Shown here piece after piece: positions 17,903 to 27,229 of a stretch of DNA of 64,000 bases (positions are counted from its first letter, which is position 1; every line of letters starts with the position of its first letter). The translations under genes and the position numbers were made by a program. A model generated the notes under the pieces. That model was not told where the DNA came from. It worked only from the letters and a program-made list of their open reading frames with translations, and did not search any database. The stretch comes from Chelatococcus albus (lineage in GTDB: Bacteria; Pseudomonadota; Alphaproteobacteria; Rhizobiales; Beijerinckiaceae), in NCBI RefSeq assembly GCF_030067675.1, contig NZ_JASJEV010000010.1, positions 41,001-105,000 on the forward strand, given 5' to 3'.

Positions 17903-18433
17903 ATGATTTCAATGGCTTGGGCTGGTGTTCGCAGAGGTGAGAATACTTCGGGTAGCAACGGGGCAGCACGCTCTACCGGCTGATTCCTGCCGATGTTTTC
18001 CACAGTTTCGGCCGCCGCCCTTACCCGGTGCCCGTCTCTCTAAAGAGTGATGGACAGAGCGCTGAGGGTAGTTCACCTTCCGGAGCCGCCTTCGCGCCTC
18101 CACATAGCGCTGTAGAAGGCGGAGCCGAGGAAAGGGGACGGGTGCTTCCTTGGTGGGTAGGAGCAAGGGCGTCACTTGTATTTTTCGCCCTGTTCCTGGC
18201 AGTGCGCCCGCACACGGGCAAGCCAGGCATCAAACCAGACCCACGTTCCCTTGTAGTCCCCCGCGCAACCGAAACCCTTCGCAGGGTCTTTGGCATCAAG
18301 ACGCTTCCACAGCTCGGTGTGATTGTGCAGCTTGAAGGTCGGGTAGCCCTCGGCCTGCATCGTTTCGACCACTTGCGCTGCGGTGTATCGCTTCTTGTTG
18401 ACCTCCTTCAGCAGCACCCGGGGCGACCGTTCC
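17903..18433. other. Gene-poor stretch after tRNA-Arg, possible integration scar
   Basis: Between the tRNA 3' end and the MBL gene there are about 530 bases with lower GC and irregular composition. Apart from the small minus-strand ORF at 18172-18417 I see no convincing gene. An inverted repeat, CCGCCTTC (from about 18085) and GAAGGCGG (from about 18116), could form a loose stem. I looked for a second copy of the tRNA 3' end (an att site) and did not find one. Confidence 0.4.
18172..18417 (-). CDS. Small hypothetical protein
   Basis: This 81-residue ORF starts at GTG 18417, 16 bases after the stop of the MBL gene on the same strand, and has AAGGAAC upstream. The protein is hydrophilic and rich in Lys, His, Trp and Tyr (for example HNHTELWKRLDAKDPAKG and GTWVWFDAWLARVR), quite unlike the Ala/Arg-rich shadows common at this GC. 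Its codon choice is less GC3-biased than the neighbours, which suits acquired DNA. I do not recognise the family. It lies beside a tRNA, a usual landing place for mobile elements. Confidence 0.5.
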   Translation of the reverse strand: MLLKEVNKKRYTAAQVVETMQAEGYPTFKLHNHTELWKRLDAKDPAKGFGCAGDYKGTWVWFDAWLARVRAHCQEQGEKYK

Positions 18434-19441
18434 TTATGCTGTCGCGTTCTCCCGCCCTGCTGCGAAGGCCGCGTCCGCCTGCCGGCGCAGGAGATCGGCG
18501 CGGCTGAGGTAGCGGGGCGAGAAGTGGAAGGGGGTGAGGCGCTTCACGCCGGCTTGCCGGGCGATGCGGCCGGCCTGTCCTGCCGTCAGATGCGCGCGGG
18601 CTGCGGCGATGGCCTCGTCCTCGTCCAGGAAGGGGGCCTCGATGAAGAGCTGGTCGGCGCCGCGCGCGAGCGCCACCATCCGGGCGACATTGTCCGCGTG
18701 GAAGGCGGCATCAACCACATAGGCGATGCGCTGCCCGCGCGCGGCGCGCAGGGCGTGCTGCTTCAGCACGCCGAGCGGCAGGCCGAGGCGGGGCGAAACC
18801 GGGACGGGCGTATCGTCGGGGGCGCCGAGGCGCACGGCGCGCTTGGCGGCCGTGAGCCAGGGGCCGACGGTGAGGCCGAGTTCCGCGAGGCCCTGCGGCC
18901 GCACGTCCACACGCAGCCGCTCCTGCAGGGCGAAGGCGAGGCAGGGCGTTCCGTGGTCGAGCACCGCGCCCTCGACGCGGAACTCGCCCTCGTCGAGCAG
19001 AATGCCGGGCGGCAGGGCGGGCGGCTCCGCCTCCTTGCGGCGAAAGGCCTCGCGCGCCCGGAAGACGGCACAGCGGCCATAGCCCGCCTCGCCCCATTCG
19101 CTGGCGACGATCGAAAAATCGACGGATGCTTCGCCGAGCAGGTTCCATGTATAGGCGGAGAGCTTTGCCGCGACTGCGTCGAGGAAACCCGCTGGGCCGG
19201 CAAGGTGCAGCGGCGCCGGTCGGTAGAGGCAGGCGCGCAACAGGCGGTCGAAGCCCGCGAAATGGTCCATATGCATGTGCGAGACGAAGGCGTCGCTGAC
19301 GCGCATGAGCTCGCGCCAGGAGAGGGGCGACAGGTCACCGAGGTCGAACAGCAGCGCACGCCGGCCGAAGCGGAAGTCGATGAACAGCCCCGGGTCGGAG
19401 AACGGCTCGTTCACGAGCCGCGGTCGAACGAGCCAGCTCAT
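18434..19441 (-). CDS. Metallo-beta-lactamase-fold hydrolase, RNase Z-like
   Basis: This 335-residue protein has the MBL metal signature His55-x-His57-x-Asp59-His60 in SHMHMDHFAGFD, preceded by the strand LFDLGDLSPL typical of RNase Z/ElaC-type members. Further ligands lie in VLDHGTPCLAFAL and VVDAAFHADN, and a terminal HFSPRYL segment matches the RNase Z C-terminal His motif. It may process tRNA 3' ends or act as a phosphodiesterase; it is longer in the middle than canonical RNase Z. ATG at 19441 is supported by the conserved N-terminus. The TIM-barrel gene lies 76 bases upstream on the same strand. Confidence 0.82.
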   Translation of the reverse strand: MSWLVRPRLVNEPFSDPGLFIDFRFGRRALLFDLGDLSPLSWRELMRVSDAFVSHMHMDHFAGFDRLLRACLYRPAPLHLAGPAGFLDAVAAKLSAYTWNLLGEASVDFSIVASEWGEAGYGRCAVFRAREAFRRKEAEPPALPPGILLDEGEFRVEGAVLDHGTPCLAFALQERLRVDVRPQGLAELGLTVGPWLTAAKRAVRLGAPDDTPVPVSPRLGLPLGVLKQHALRAARGQRIAYVVDAAFHADNVARMVALARGADQLFIEAPFLDEDEAIAAARAHLTAGQAGRIARQAGVKRLTPFHFSPRYLSRADLLRRQADAAFAAGRENATA

Positions 19442-19517
19442 GTGCCATTCGGCCTCCACCGGGATCTCCGGCCCAGTCGGCCGGACGGACGGCGCGAAGG
19501 GCCCCTCGAGCGGCGCG

Positions 19518-20441
19518 TCAGCCGGCCGCAACCCTCCCGCATACGTTCGCCCTGGCGGCGAGCCGCCGCGCGAGCGCGAGGCTCTCCGGCAGTTCCGCAT
19601 CGTAGCGCTCGGTGATCTCCAGCACGAGGGCCGTGTCGGGCAGGAAGGTCAGTTCCGCGAAAAGCTCCTCCCACGGGATGTCGCCCCAGCCGAGCGGCAG
19701 GTGCAGATCGCCGATGCCGAGCGCCGTCGCCTCGCAGGGGTGGTGGAAGTGGGTCATCGTACAGGGACGGCCGAAGGAATCGTGCACGTGCAGGTGGCCC
19801 GCCACGGCGGCCATGGCGCGGATCTGCTCGCGCCAGTCGAGGCCGCGGCGCGTGCATTCGATATAGGCGTGGCTGAAGTCGAGGAGGGCGCAGAGGTTGG
19901 GACGGCCGATCGCCTGCACCGTGGCGGCGACCTCGGCCGGGCTCTGCCGGTATTCGGCATCGCTCATGGCGAAGATGTTCTCGAGGGCGATGCGCACGCC
20001 GTAACCGCGCGCCACTTCCGCCATCTCCGCGAGTGCCTCCCGCTCCAGCGTGTCGTAGCGGGTGTGGTCGGCGATGCGCCCCGCCGGCGCCGTGCCGGAA
20101 TGGTGCACGAGCACTGTCGCACCGACGCGGTCGCACAGCTCGAGCATGGCGCGCACCACGGCCTTCTGCAGGGGCAGGTGCGGCTCATCCATGAAGTTCG
20201 AGACGATCTGACCGTGTACCGTGTAGCGCAGCGGATAGCGCCGGCAGATCTCGGCAAGCCGCTGCGCCCGCGAGCCGATGACGCGCCCGCCGGCGATCAG
20301 GTCCTCACCGTAGAGCGACAGCTCCGCCACGTCGGCGCGGAGGGCAACGAAGCGTGCGAGCGCCGCCTCCAGGACCGAGAGATCGCCGATGCCCGTGCCG
20401 GTGCAGAAGCCGACGCCGGAAATGATGCCGTGATCGGACAT
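19518..20441 (-). CDS. Xylose-isomerase-like TIM-barrel protein
   Basis: This 307-residue protein has the sugar phosphate isomerase/epimerase (AP endonuclease 2) TIM-barrel pattern: RYTVHGQIVSNF, VLVHHSGTAP, IALENIF, LCALLDFSHAYI, GHLHVHDSF and LVLEITERYD supply the His/Glu/Asp metal ligands at strand ends. The substrate is not evident. It is followed by the RNase Z-like MBL gene and preceded, 94 bases upstream, by the end of the chemoreceptor gene on the same strand. Confidence 0.82.
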   Translation of the reverse strand: MSDHGIISGVGFCTGTGIGDLSVLEAALARFVALRADVAELSLYGEDLIAGGRVIGSRAQRLAEICRRYPLRYTVHGQIVSNFMDEPHLPLQKAVVRAMLELCDRVGATVLVHHSGTAPAGRIADHTRYDTLEREALAEMAEVARGYGVRIALENIFAMSDAEYRQSPAEVAATVQAIGRPNLCALLDFSHAYIECTRRGLDWREQIRAMAAVAGHLHVHDSFGRPCTMTHFHHPCEATALGIGDLHLPLGWGDIPWEELFAELTFLPDTALVLEITERYDAELPESLALARRLAARANVCGRVAAG

Positions 20442-20535
20442 GGGGGTTGTTCCGTTCCGGGACGCGACGAGCCGCGCCCCAGTCTGCGGCGCGGCTCGTG
20501 CATTGGCCGTCGTTGCGCGCGAGACGCGCCTCGGC

Positions 20536-23334
20536 TCAGAACTCGGCCCAGTCGTCGAGGCGGGCGCCGGAATTGGCGACGCGCCGCGGCGCCGGACGGG
20601 CGGCGGGCTTCGGCTCCCGGCTCGCCATGGCGGCCGCGAGGCTCTTCAGGTTGGCCGCATCGGTGTGGGCGGCGAAGCTCTCCTCGCCCTGCATCTCGTC
20701 GGTGCGGAAGGCGGCGACGAGGTTGCGCAGGCGCTCGATCTGCGTCTGCAGCTCGTTGGCGGAGGCCGCGCTCTCTTCGGCCAGCGCCGAGTTCTGCTGC
20801 GTCATCTCGTCCATATGCGCCACGGTCTGGCTCATCTCGTCGATGCCGTTGGCCTGCTCGGCCGCGGCGGCGGAGATGTCGGCGACGGTTGCCGCCACGC
20901 GGTTTGCCGCGGCCACGATCTGTTGCAGCACGTCGCCCGCGCCCTGCACCAGCCTGACGCCGTCGGCCACCTGCTCGCTCGAGTTGGAGATGAGCCCCTT
21001 GATGTCCTTGGCCGCCTGGCTGGACCGCTGGGCGAGCGCCCGGACCTCGGAGGCGACGACGGCGAAGCCCTTGCCCGCCTCGCCGGCGCGCGCCGCCTCC
21101 ACCGCCGCGTTGAGGGCGAGCAGATTCGTCTGGAAGGCGATGTCGTCGATCACCCCGATGATCTCGGAGATGCGGGTCGAGGCCTTCTCGATGCGCTCCA
21201 TGGCGGTCACCGCCTCGGCGACGATCTGGCCGCCGCGCTCGGCCACGCTCTTTGCCTCCTCGCCGAGGGCGGTCGCCTGGCGCGAGTTCTCGGCGCTCTG
21301 CTTGACCGAGGCCGCAAGCTCCTCGGTGGTTGCCGCCGTCTCCTCGAGGCTCGTCGCCTGATCCTCCGTGCGCTTGGCAAGGTCGGAGGCGCCAGCGTTG
21401 ATCTCGGCCGCCGAGACCGACACCTCGCGCGCCGTCTGCTGGATGGTGGTGACCGTCTCCGACAGGCGGGTGAGGGTGGTGTTCAGGCTTTCCTTCAGAT
21501 CGGCGAAGCGGCCGTGATAGTCGCCGGTGATGCGGCGGGTGAGGTCACCCTGGGCCAGCGCCGCGAGCGCATCGGCGAAGTCGTCGGTCGCGGCCTCCAC
21601 CATGGCGCCGATGCGGTTGATGCCCTCGGCGACGTTGCGGGTGAAGCCCGCCTTGCCGTCGAGCGGGACGCGGCGCGAGAAGTCGCCGGCCGAGGAGGCG
21701 GCCACGACCTCGGCGACCTCCGCCTCCGCCGCGAGCTCCTTGGTGAGGTCGTTCCACTCGAGCACCGCACCGAGCCGCTTGCCGTCGGGCGCGAAGATGG
21801 GGCTGACGCTGATGTCCATCTTCCGGGCCCCGACGGTGATGCGCGCCTGATAGGTCTCGCTGAGCTGCTCGACGCGTGCGCGCTGCTGGCCGGCGTTGCG
21901 ATGGAAGACGTCCATGCTGCGGCCGATGATGTCCTTGGCCGAGAAGCCCGGAATGGCCGTCTGGAAGTCCTGCTCCGCCTCGTTCATCAGCGTCTGGGCC
22001 GAGCGGTTGAGATAGACGATCTTGTGCTCGGGGTCCGTGACCATGACGGTGGTGCGGCAACCGTCGAGCGCCACCTTGATGCGGCTCGCCTCGACGCCGT
22101 TGTCGTAGATCGCCTTCATGGCGCGGGCGAGCTCGCCGATCTCGTCGTGGCGCTCGATGCCCTTGAGCTCGGCGTTCTCGGCACGGGCGAGCTTCTCCAC
22201 CGTGTCGCGGATGGCGAGGATCGGCTTGTAGATCGTGCGCCCGGCGAGCCAGCCGAGGACGCCGATGCCCGCGAGGATGCCAGTGCCGATCACGAACATC
22301 AGCCAGGCCATCTCCTCGATCGGCTTCTCAAGCTCAGCGATGGTCTGCTCGCCGACAATCGCCCACTTCAGCCCGTGGATCTGGAGCGGGAGGGCGCCCA
22401 CGACGCTCGGCACGCCGCCGGCGCCGGCGGCCTCAACCATGCCGCTCTGGCCCTGCAGGGCGCCCTTGAGGGCTTCGTTGTCATAGGCCGTGGCACGCAG
22501 GAAGGTCGGCTCCTTGCTGAGCGGCAGCTGCGAGCGGATGAGCCGGTCCGGTCCGACGATGAAGGTCTGGCCCGTCTTGCCGAGCCGGGTGACGGCGATG
22601 GCGTTGAGCGCGTCGGGCGACAGCTGCAGCGCGATGATGCCCATGGTGCCGCCGTAATCGTCGCGAATGGCGCGCGCCAGGAAGGCCGCAGGCTGCTGAT
22701 TGGCGGGCGCGTAGTTGTCGAAATCGACGAAGACGATCTCGGCCTGCGCCGCGGCCTCCTTCGCCGCCTTGAAGGCACGCGCGAGATTGCTGGCGGCGAG
22801 CGGGCCGTTGACGACGTTGCCGCCGAAGTCGCTCCGCTTCTCGACCGTATAGATGACATCGCCCTTGTCGTTCAGCAGGATGACGTCGGCGAATCCCTTG
22901 TTCTTCAGGTTGATCCAGTAGGGATGATACTTCTGGTGCATGATTCCGTAGAAGGAATCATCCTTGTCGCCCTTGTACTTCCAGCGTTCGCCGGCTGCAG
23001 AGGGGTTCTTGTCGACGTAGTGCGACTTGAGGATGTCGCCGGCGTCCTGCAGGCCGTTCCAGGCGACAGCGATCGAGCCCAGCGCATCGCGCGTCGCCGG
23101 GCTGTCGGAGAAGGTGCGCAGGTCGGTCTCGACCTGGTCGAAATACCGTTGCAGCGCGGTGCGCTGGGCCGTGAGCACGGTCTCGAGCTTGTTGCGGACT
23201 TCCGCATCCATCGCCTGGCGGGCGACGAAGAACGCGGTCGTGCCGATAGCCACCGCGCACACCACGGCGCCGCCGATGATCATCAGCGGAATCCGGAAGG
23301 AGAGCTTGGAGAATTTGCGCAGGAAACTCTTCAT
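20536..23334 (-). CDS. Methyl-accepting chemotaxis protein with periplasmic sensor, HAMP and PAS-like region
   Basis: This 932-residue transducer has TM1 (about 14-37), a large periplasmic Cache-type sensor (about 40-335, with [28 protein letters not shown]), TM2 (about 340-362), HAMP, a PAS-like domain near 430-530, further HAMP-like repeats, and a long coiled-coil signalling domain whose hairpin tip has the conserved [20 protein letters not shown] and [18 protein letters not shown] segments. It ends in DDWAEF, matching the xWxxF CheR/CheB tether. ATG at 23334 begins MKSFLRKF; an upstream in-frame start at 23382 is possible but less typical. No other che genes are nearby. Confidence 0.93.
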   Translation of the reverse strand: MKSFLRKFSKLSFRIPLMIIGGAVVCAVAIGTTAFFVARQAMDAEVRNKLETVLTAQRTALQRYFDQVETDLRTFSDSPATRDALGSIAVAWNGLQDAGDILKSHYVDKNPSAAGERWKYKGDKDDSFYGIMHQKYHPYWINLKNKGFADVILLNDKGDVIYTVEKRSDFGGNVVNGPLAASNLARAFKAAKEAAAQAEIVFVDFDNYAPANQQPAAFLARAIRDDYGGTMGIIALQLSPDALNAIAVTRLGKTGQTFIVGPDRLIRSQLPLSKEPTFLRATAYDNEALKGALQGQSGMVEAAGAGGVPSVVGALPLQIHGLKWAIVGEQTIAELEKPIEEMAWLMFVIGTGILAGIGVLGWLAGRTIYKPILAIRDTVEKLARAENAELKGIERHDEIGELARAMKAIYDNGVEASRIKVALDGCRTTVMVTDPEHKIVYLNRSAQTLMNEAEQDFQTAIPGFSAKDIIGRSMDVFHRNAGQQRARVEQLSETYQARITVGARKMDISVSPIFAPDGKRLGAVLEWNDLTKELAAEAEVAEVVAASSAGDFSRRVPLDGKAGFTRNVAEGINRIGAMVEAATDDFADALAALAQGDLTRRITGDYHGRFADLKESLNTTLTRLSETVTTIQQTAREVSVSAAEINAGASDLAKRTEDQATSLEETAATTEELAASVKQSAENSRQATALGEEAKSVAERGGQIVAEAVTAMERIEKASTRISEIIGVIDDIAFQTNLLALNAAVEAARAGEAGKGFAVVASEVRALAQRSSQAAKDIKGLISNSSEQVADGVRLVQGAGDVLQQIVAAANRVAATVADISAAAAEQANGIDEMSQTVAHMDEMTQQNSALAEESAASANELQTQIERLRNLVAAFRTDEMQGEESFAAHTDAANLKSLAAAMASREPKPAARPAPRRVANSGARLDDWAEF

Positions 23335-24285
23335 TTCTTGGGCCCGCTGCGAAAATGGTCTTGACGTTCTGTCGGTCCCCACCGCCGGGTCCGGGACGAG
23401 CGGTTGGCTGGCGAGATAATGCCTTATCTAAGTGCCAGAGATTTATAGAACATAAATGGTGCAAGCGGTTGCCGTGCGATATTTACGCAGTGTAGTTTGT
23501 GGCGATAATGAGTCACTTGCGCTGCAAGCAGAATCAAATCGCCTTGAAAATGATGCTTTACGGATCGTTTATGTGCGAGAATAGATTCATATCGGCCGTC
23601 GGGCTGGATTCAATAGAGTCGAATTTCATTTCGATCGTATGGAGTGAACGATTCCGATGTGGCGAATTTGGATTCGCGGCCCGGGGCCGGCTGAGGTTGA
23701 ACTTCTTGCAGAAAACGACCTGCGGGCAATTGACGACCATGCCGGTGGCAGCCGCGCGCCGTCGCCGCGGCGTGGTGACGGCGGGCGGTCCGGTGGCGCG
23801 GCCACCCTCCTGCCCCGCCGCGCCCCGCAGGATGCGCCGCTGGTGCCTGTCCGCGCCGGGGGACGGCTATGCGTGGCGTGCAGACCGGGCCCTCCGCCGG
23901 AGCTGTCGCTGTCGCGCCGGGCCTGTTGTGCAGCCATTGCCAGGCCGGATCGTTCACGCGTTGCCGTCGGCGGAATGATTTCTGTCGGATGCGCAGTTCC
24001 AATTTATAATAATTACAAATAGAGATACTTGCGAGTTATTTGCGTTGACCTTGAAGAATTTTTGCGCAATGCAGCATCTATATTGTGGAGCGTGGCGGTC
24101 TTTCCGGCGGCCGGCGTCCTCGCCCGGGGGGCGGGACAGGCTGCGCACCCCATGCACATGGGTCCTGAGATCGGTTCCGGTCACCCGTCGAGGTGGGTGC
24201 GATGCCCCGGTCGCGCGGACCGGGCGCGCGGTTGCCGCACCTCGGCAACGGTGTGTGCGACCGCTGTTGCGAGTGATGGATCGTG
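23335..24285. other. Long intergenic region with AT-rich flanks
   Basis: About 950 bases separate the divergent chemoreceptor and exbB genes. The ends (about 23400-23650 and 24000-24090) are AT-rich and probably carry promoters for both sides, including the palindrome at 24002-24020. The central 300 bases are very GC-rich; open frames there are Arg/Pro-rich and read equally poorly in every frame, so I accept none as a gene. A degraded gene is possible. Confidence 0.5.
24002..24020. promoter_or_regulatory. 19-bp Fur-like palindrome containing a TATAAT hexamer
   Basis: ATTTATAATAATTACAAAT is an inverted repeat with eight of nine pairs matched around a central A. The perfect -10 hexamer TATAAT occupies 24005-24010 inside it, so a protein bound here would occlude a promoter reading toward exbB, about 270 bases downstream. 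Length and AT content resemble Fur/Irr-type operators; iron control is inferred from the ExbBD-TonB genes. Confidence 0.5.
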
Positions 24286-25383
24286 ATGTCGAAGACGTTT
24301 GAGATCGTGCTGCTCACCGGTCTTGGAAGGATGCGCCGACTCGCCGTGCTTGCGGTGCTCGCGGCCGTCGCCTGGGGCGGTGCGCCCGCCCTGGCGCAGG
24401 AGGCCGGAGCGCCGGTCGTTTCCTCGCCGGCCGCACAGTCCCTCGCTGGCGTCGGCCCGGGCGGAGCCGGGACGTCCGCGGGGGCGTCGGCGCCGGCTGC
24501 CACGGTGGCGGGGGACGGGGGCGTTCTCTCGTCGCCTCTCGCGCCGCCGCCGGCCGCGGTCAGGGCGGCGTCCGGTTCCACAGGCGCACCTGCGGCGGCG
24601 ATGGCTTCCCTCCCGCACGATCTGTCCCCGTGGGGCATGTTCCTGGCGGCAGACGTGGTCGTGAAGGCAGTCATGGTCGGGCTCGCCTTCGCCTCGGTGG
24701 TGACCTGGACGGTCTGGTTCGCCAAGACGCTGGAACTCGTCATGGCGCGCCGGCGCCTCGGCCGCGCCATTGCCACGCTGCGCGGTGCACCGAGCCTCGC
24801 CGCCGCGGAAGGCGCCCTGCACGGGGCGGATGTTCCGGCGCGCGGCCCGTCAGCGGCGCTGGTCGCGGCGGCCCACGAAGAGGTCGCCGTGTCCGGTGAC
24901 CTGCCGGCCGAGGGCATCAAGGAACGTCTCGCCGCCTCGCTGTCGCGCATCGAGGCCGCGGCCGGGCGACGCATGACCCGCGGCACCGGGCTTCTCGCCA
25001 CGATCGGCGCCACGGCGCCCTTCGTCGGCCTTTTCGGCACGGTATGGGGCATCATGAACAGCTTCATCGGCATCTCGAAGGCGCAGACGACCAATCTCGC
25101 GGTCGTCGCGCCCGGCATTGCCGAGGCCCTGCTCGCCACCGCCATAGGTCTCGTCGCCGCCATTCCCGCGGTCATCATCTACAACGTCTTCGCCCGCGCC
25201 ATCGCCGGCTATCGGGCGCAGGTCGCCGATGCCGCGACCGAGGTCCTGCGGCTCGTCAGCCGCGACCTCGACCGGCGCGACCAGGGCGTCGCGCGCCATC
25301 ACCCTTTCGAGGCACAGCGCGAGCGCCCGACGAAACCGAGCCTCGTCGCCTCCGTGGCGCCCATGGCGCACGCGGCGGAGTAG
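24286..25383 (+). CDS. exbB: Biopolymer transport protein ExbB (TonB-system motor)
   Basis: This 365-residue inner-membrane protein has a signal-like N-terminus ([23 protein letters not shown]), a long Ala/Pro/Gly-rich linker (about 40-110), TM1 near 120-145, a cytoplasmic helical loop, and the conserved TM2-TM3 unit [26 protein letters not shown] and [19 protein letters not shown] of ExbB/TolQ/MotA motors. With ExbD it uses the proton gradient to energise TonB. The extended periplasmic N-terminus is typical of rhizobial ExbB. GTG at 24283 directly precedes ATG 24286; Met at 24331 is also possible. Confidence 0.92.
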   Translation: MSKTFEIVLLTGLGRMRRLAVLAVLAAVAWGGAPALAQEAGAPVVSSPAAQSLAGVGPGGAGTSAGASAPAATVAGDGGVLSSPLAPPPAAVRAASGSTGAPAAAMASLPHDLSPWGMFLAADVVVKAVMVGLAFASVVTWTVWFAKTLELVMARRRLGRAIATLRGAPSLAAAEGALHGADVPARGPSAALVAAAHEEVAVSGDLPAEGIKERLAASLSRIEAAAGRRMTRGTGLLATIGATAPFVGLFGTVWGIMNSFIGISKAQTTNLAVVAPGIAEALLATAIGLVAAIPAVIIYNVFARAIAGYRAQVADAATEVLRLVSRDLDRRDQGVARHHPFEAQRERPTKPSLVASVAPMAHAAE

Positions 25384-25389
25384 GCTGCC

Positions 25390-25857
25390 ATGGGCGCCAG
25401 GCTCAACCACGGGGAGGATGATCTCGGCGAAACGCACGAGATCAACGTCACCCCCTTCATCGACGTGATCCTCGTGCTGCTCATCATCTTCATGGTGGCG
25501 GCTCCGCTCGCGACAGTGGACGTGCCGGTCGACCTGCCGGCGTCGACCGCAAGTCCGCAGCCGCGGCCGGACAAGCCGTTGTTCCTGACCGTGAAGGCCG
25601 ACCTGTCGCTCGCCCTCGGCGAGCAGACAGTGGCGCGTGACGGGCTCGCCTCGGCCCTCGACGCGGCCAGCGCCCAGGATCGCAACAAGCGCATCTTCCT
25701 GCGCGCCGACAAGGCGGTGGCCTACGGCGACCTGATGGAGGTCATGAACGCCCTGCGCGACGCCGGCTATCTCAAGGTCGCGCTCGTCGGCCTCGAGGCG
25801 GCGCCGGCCGCCGGAGCCGCGCAGCCGTCTCAGGCCGCGTCCCAGCCTGTTCGCTGA
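25390..25857 (+). CDS. exbD: Biopolymer transport protein ExbD
   Basis: This 155-residue protein has the ExbD layout: short cytoplasmic N-terminus, one TM helix with the proton-carrying Asp in [18 protein letters not shown], and a periplasmic domain. It starts six bases after the exbB stop and ends eight bases before tonB, so the three are one operon. Confidence 0.94.
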   Translation: MGARLNHGEDDLGETHEINVTPFIDVILVLLIIFMVAAPLATVDVPVDLPASTASPQPRPDKPLFLTVKADLSLALGEQTVARDGLASALDAASAQDRNKRIFLRADKAVAYGDLMEVMNALRDAGYLKVALVGLEAAPAAGAAQPSQAASQPVR

Positions 25858-25865
25858 GGCCGGCG

Positions 25866-26786
25866 ATGGCGGCGGCACCGGTGGACTGGCGGGAGGAGGG
25901 ACGCGGCGCGACGGTCGCCCGCTGGGGCCTTGCGTCAGTCGTCGTGCTTGCCGCGCATGTCGGCACCGCCGCGGGGCTCCTCGCCCTGCAGGCGCCCGAG
26001 CCGTTGAGGGGAGAGCCGCCGGCGGCGATCATGATCGAGCTCGCGCCGCTCGCCATGGCGCCGGAGGCGCCGCAGAACGACGTCGCCCCGGGCGAGCGGG
26101 CCCTCATGGCGCATCCCGAAACCGACGAGCCGGACAAGGACGCCGAGCCCGATCCCGAGCCTCCGCCGCCGGCCCTCGACCTGCCCGAACCGCCGCCAAT
26201 ACCCCAGCAACTCGCCGTCCAGACCGCGGTTCCGGTCGAGGATCTCCCGCCTCTTCCCCGCGTTCCGACCTTGCCCGAGCCGGAGGTGACCCTGCCGCCG
26301 CCGCCCAAGCCGGCCGAGCCGCCGAAGGCGGCTGAGAAGCCGCGCGAGAAGCTCGAGAAGAAGCCGCAGGAAAGGCGGCGTGAAGTGAAGCGCCGGCCTC
26401 CGGCGCAGCGAGAACAGGCGCCACAGCGCCTGCAGGCCGCTCCGGCACCGACCGCCACGGCCCCCGTGGCCGGCGCCATGGCGGGCAATCCCGGAGCCTT
26501 GCCGGCTTCGTGGAAGAGCCGCCTCTACGCCCATATCGCCCGGCACAAGCGCTATCCGAACGAGGCGCGCAGCCGCGGTGAAACCGGCGTCGCACATCTG
26601 CGCTTCTCCATCGATCGAACGGGCCGCCTCGTGAGCTTCCGCCTCGTGCGCAGTTCAGGGTCGGCCGCGCTCGATGAGGCGGTGCTCGCCACGATCCAGC
26701 GCGCGGATCCCTTGCCTGCACCGCCGCCCGAGGCGGCCGCAGACAATCTCACCTTCGTCATCCCGATGAACTTCAGCCTGCATTGA
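25866..26786 (+). CDS. tonB: Energy transducer TonB
   Basis: This 306-residue protein has one N-terminal TM helix (about 20-42), a long Pro/Glu/Lys-rich periplasm-spanning stretch (about 50-195, with DPEPPPPALDLPEPPPIP), and a TonB C-terminal domain (about 215-306) with the YP box as HKRYPNEARSRGETGVAHLRF and a conserved VPxNF-like end, IPMNFSLH. It links ExbBD to outer-membrane receptors. No TonB-dependent receptor or periplasmic binding protein is encoded next to it. Confidence 0.93.
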   Translation: MAAAPVDWREEGRGATVARWGLASVVVLAAHVGTAAGLLALQAPEPLRGEPPAAIMIELAPLAMAPEAPQNDVAPGERALMAHPETDEPDKDAEPDPEPPPPALDLPEPPPIPQQLAVQTAVPVEDLPPLPRVPTLPEPEVTLPPPPKPAEPPKAAEKPREKLEKKPQERRREVKRRPPAQREQAPQRLQAAPAPTATAPVAGAMAGNPGALPASWKSRLYAHIARHKRYPNEARSRGETGVAHLRFSIDRTGRLVSFRLVRSSGSAALDEAVLATIQRADPLPAPPPEAAADNLTFVIPMNFSLH

Positions 26787-26801
26787 GCCCGACGCCGGGT
26801 T

Positions 26802-26821
26802 CCCGCCCGACGAAGGGCGGG
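26802..26821 (+). terminator. Stem-loop after tonB
   Basis: CCCGCCC (26802-26808) pairs with GGGCGGG (26815-26821) around a six-base loop, 16 bases after the tonB stop. No T-run follows. Confidence 0.4.
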
Positions 26822-26912
26822 CGGCGCCCGTGCCGCGTCCCCCGAAATTGCCACGCTCGCCGCCGCGGCTTGGTACAATTCGGGTAGTCACCGCGAACTC
26901 GGGGGTGCACCG

Positions 26913-27221
26913 ATGCGGATCTCCGTTCTGTCTCTCGGGCTCGTCGCCGCGCTCGTCGCGACGGCGGTTCACGCGCAGTCGCGCCCCTATGCGCCGCGCA
27001 TGTCCTGCAGGGCAGTTGCCGGTCTCGTGGCTGCGCGCGGCGCCGTCGTCATCAGCACCGGCCCGACGACCTACGACCGCTATGTGCGTGACCGCCGCTT
27101 CTGCGAAATCACCGAGGTGACGCAGCCGGCCTGGGTGCCGACGGCCGACAGTCCGCAGTGCTTCATCGGCTACACCTGCAAGGAGGCGGAGACCGAGGAC
27201 TTCTTCCCGCGCTGGCGGTGA
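26913..27221 (+). CDS. Small exported four-cysteine protein
   Basis: This 102-residue protein has a clear Sec signal peptide (MRISVLSLGLVAALVATAVHAQ, cleavage after HAQ or AHA). The mature part of about 80 residues has four cysteines (in MSCRAV, RRFCEIT, SPQCFIG and YTCKEA), suggesting two disulfides, and aromatic-rich segments TTYDRYVRDRRF and EDFFPRWR. I do not recognise a function; similar small periplasmic proteins are common in Hyphomicrobiales. TACAAT at 26874-26879 is a possible -10. It is convergent with the oxidoreductase, eight bases away. Confidence 0.8.
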   Translation: MRISVLSLGLVAALVATAVHAQSRPYAPRMSCRAVAGLVAARGAVVISTGPTTYDRYVRDRRFCEITEVTQPAWVPTADSPQCFIGYTCKEAETEDFFPRWR

Positions 27222-27229
27222 GGTGGCGC

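Noticed and set aside
17903..18433. An attachment-site duplicate of the tRNA-Arg 3' end
   Set aside because: No second copy of the T arm or acceptor sequence was found, and no integrase gene is present.
23499..24022. Open frames in the gene-poor interval before exbB, checked for a hemP-type gene
   Set aside because: None has the hemin-uptake protein pattern; all are Arg/Pro-rich in every frame.
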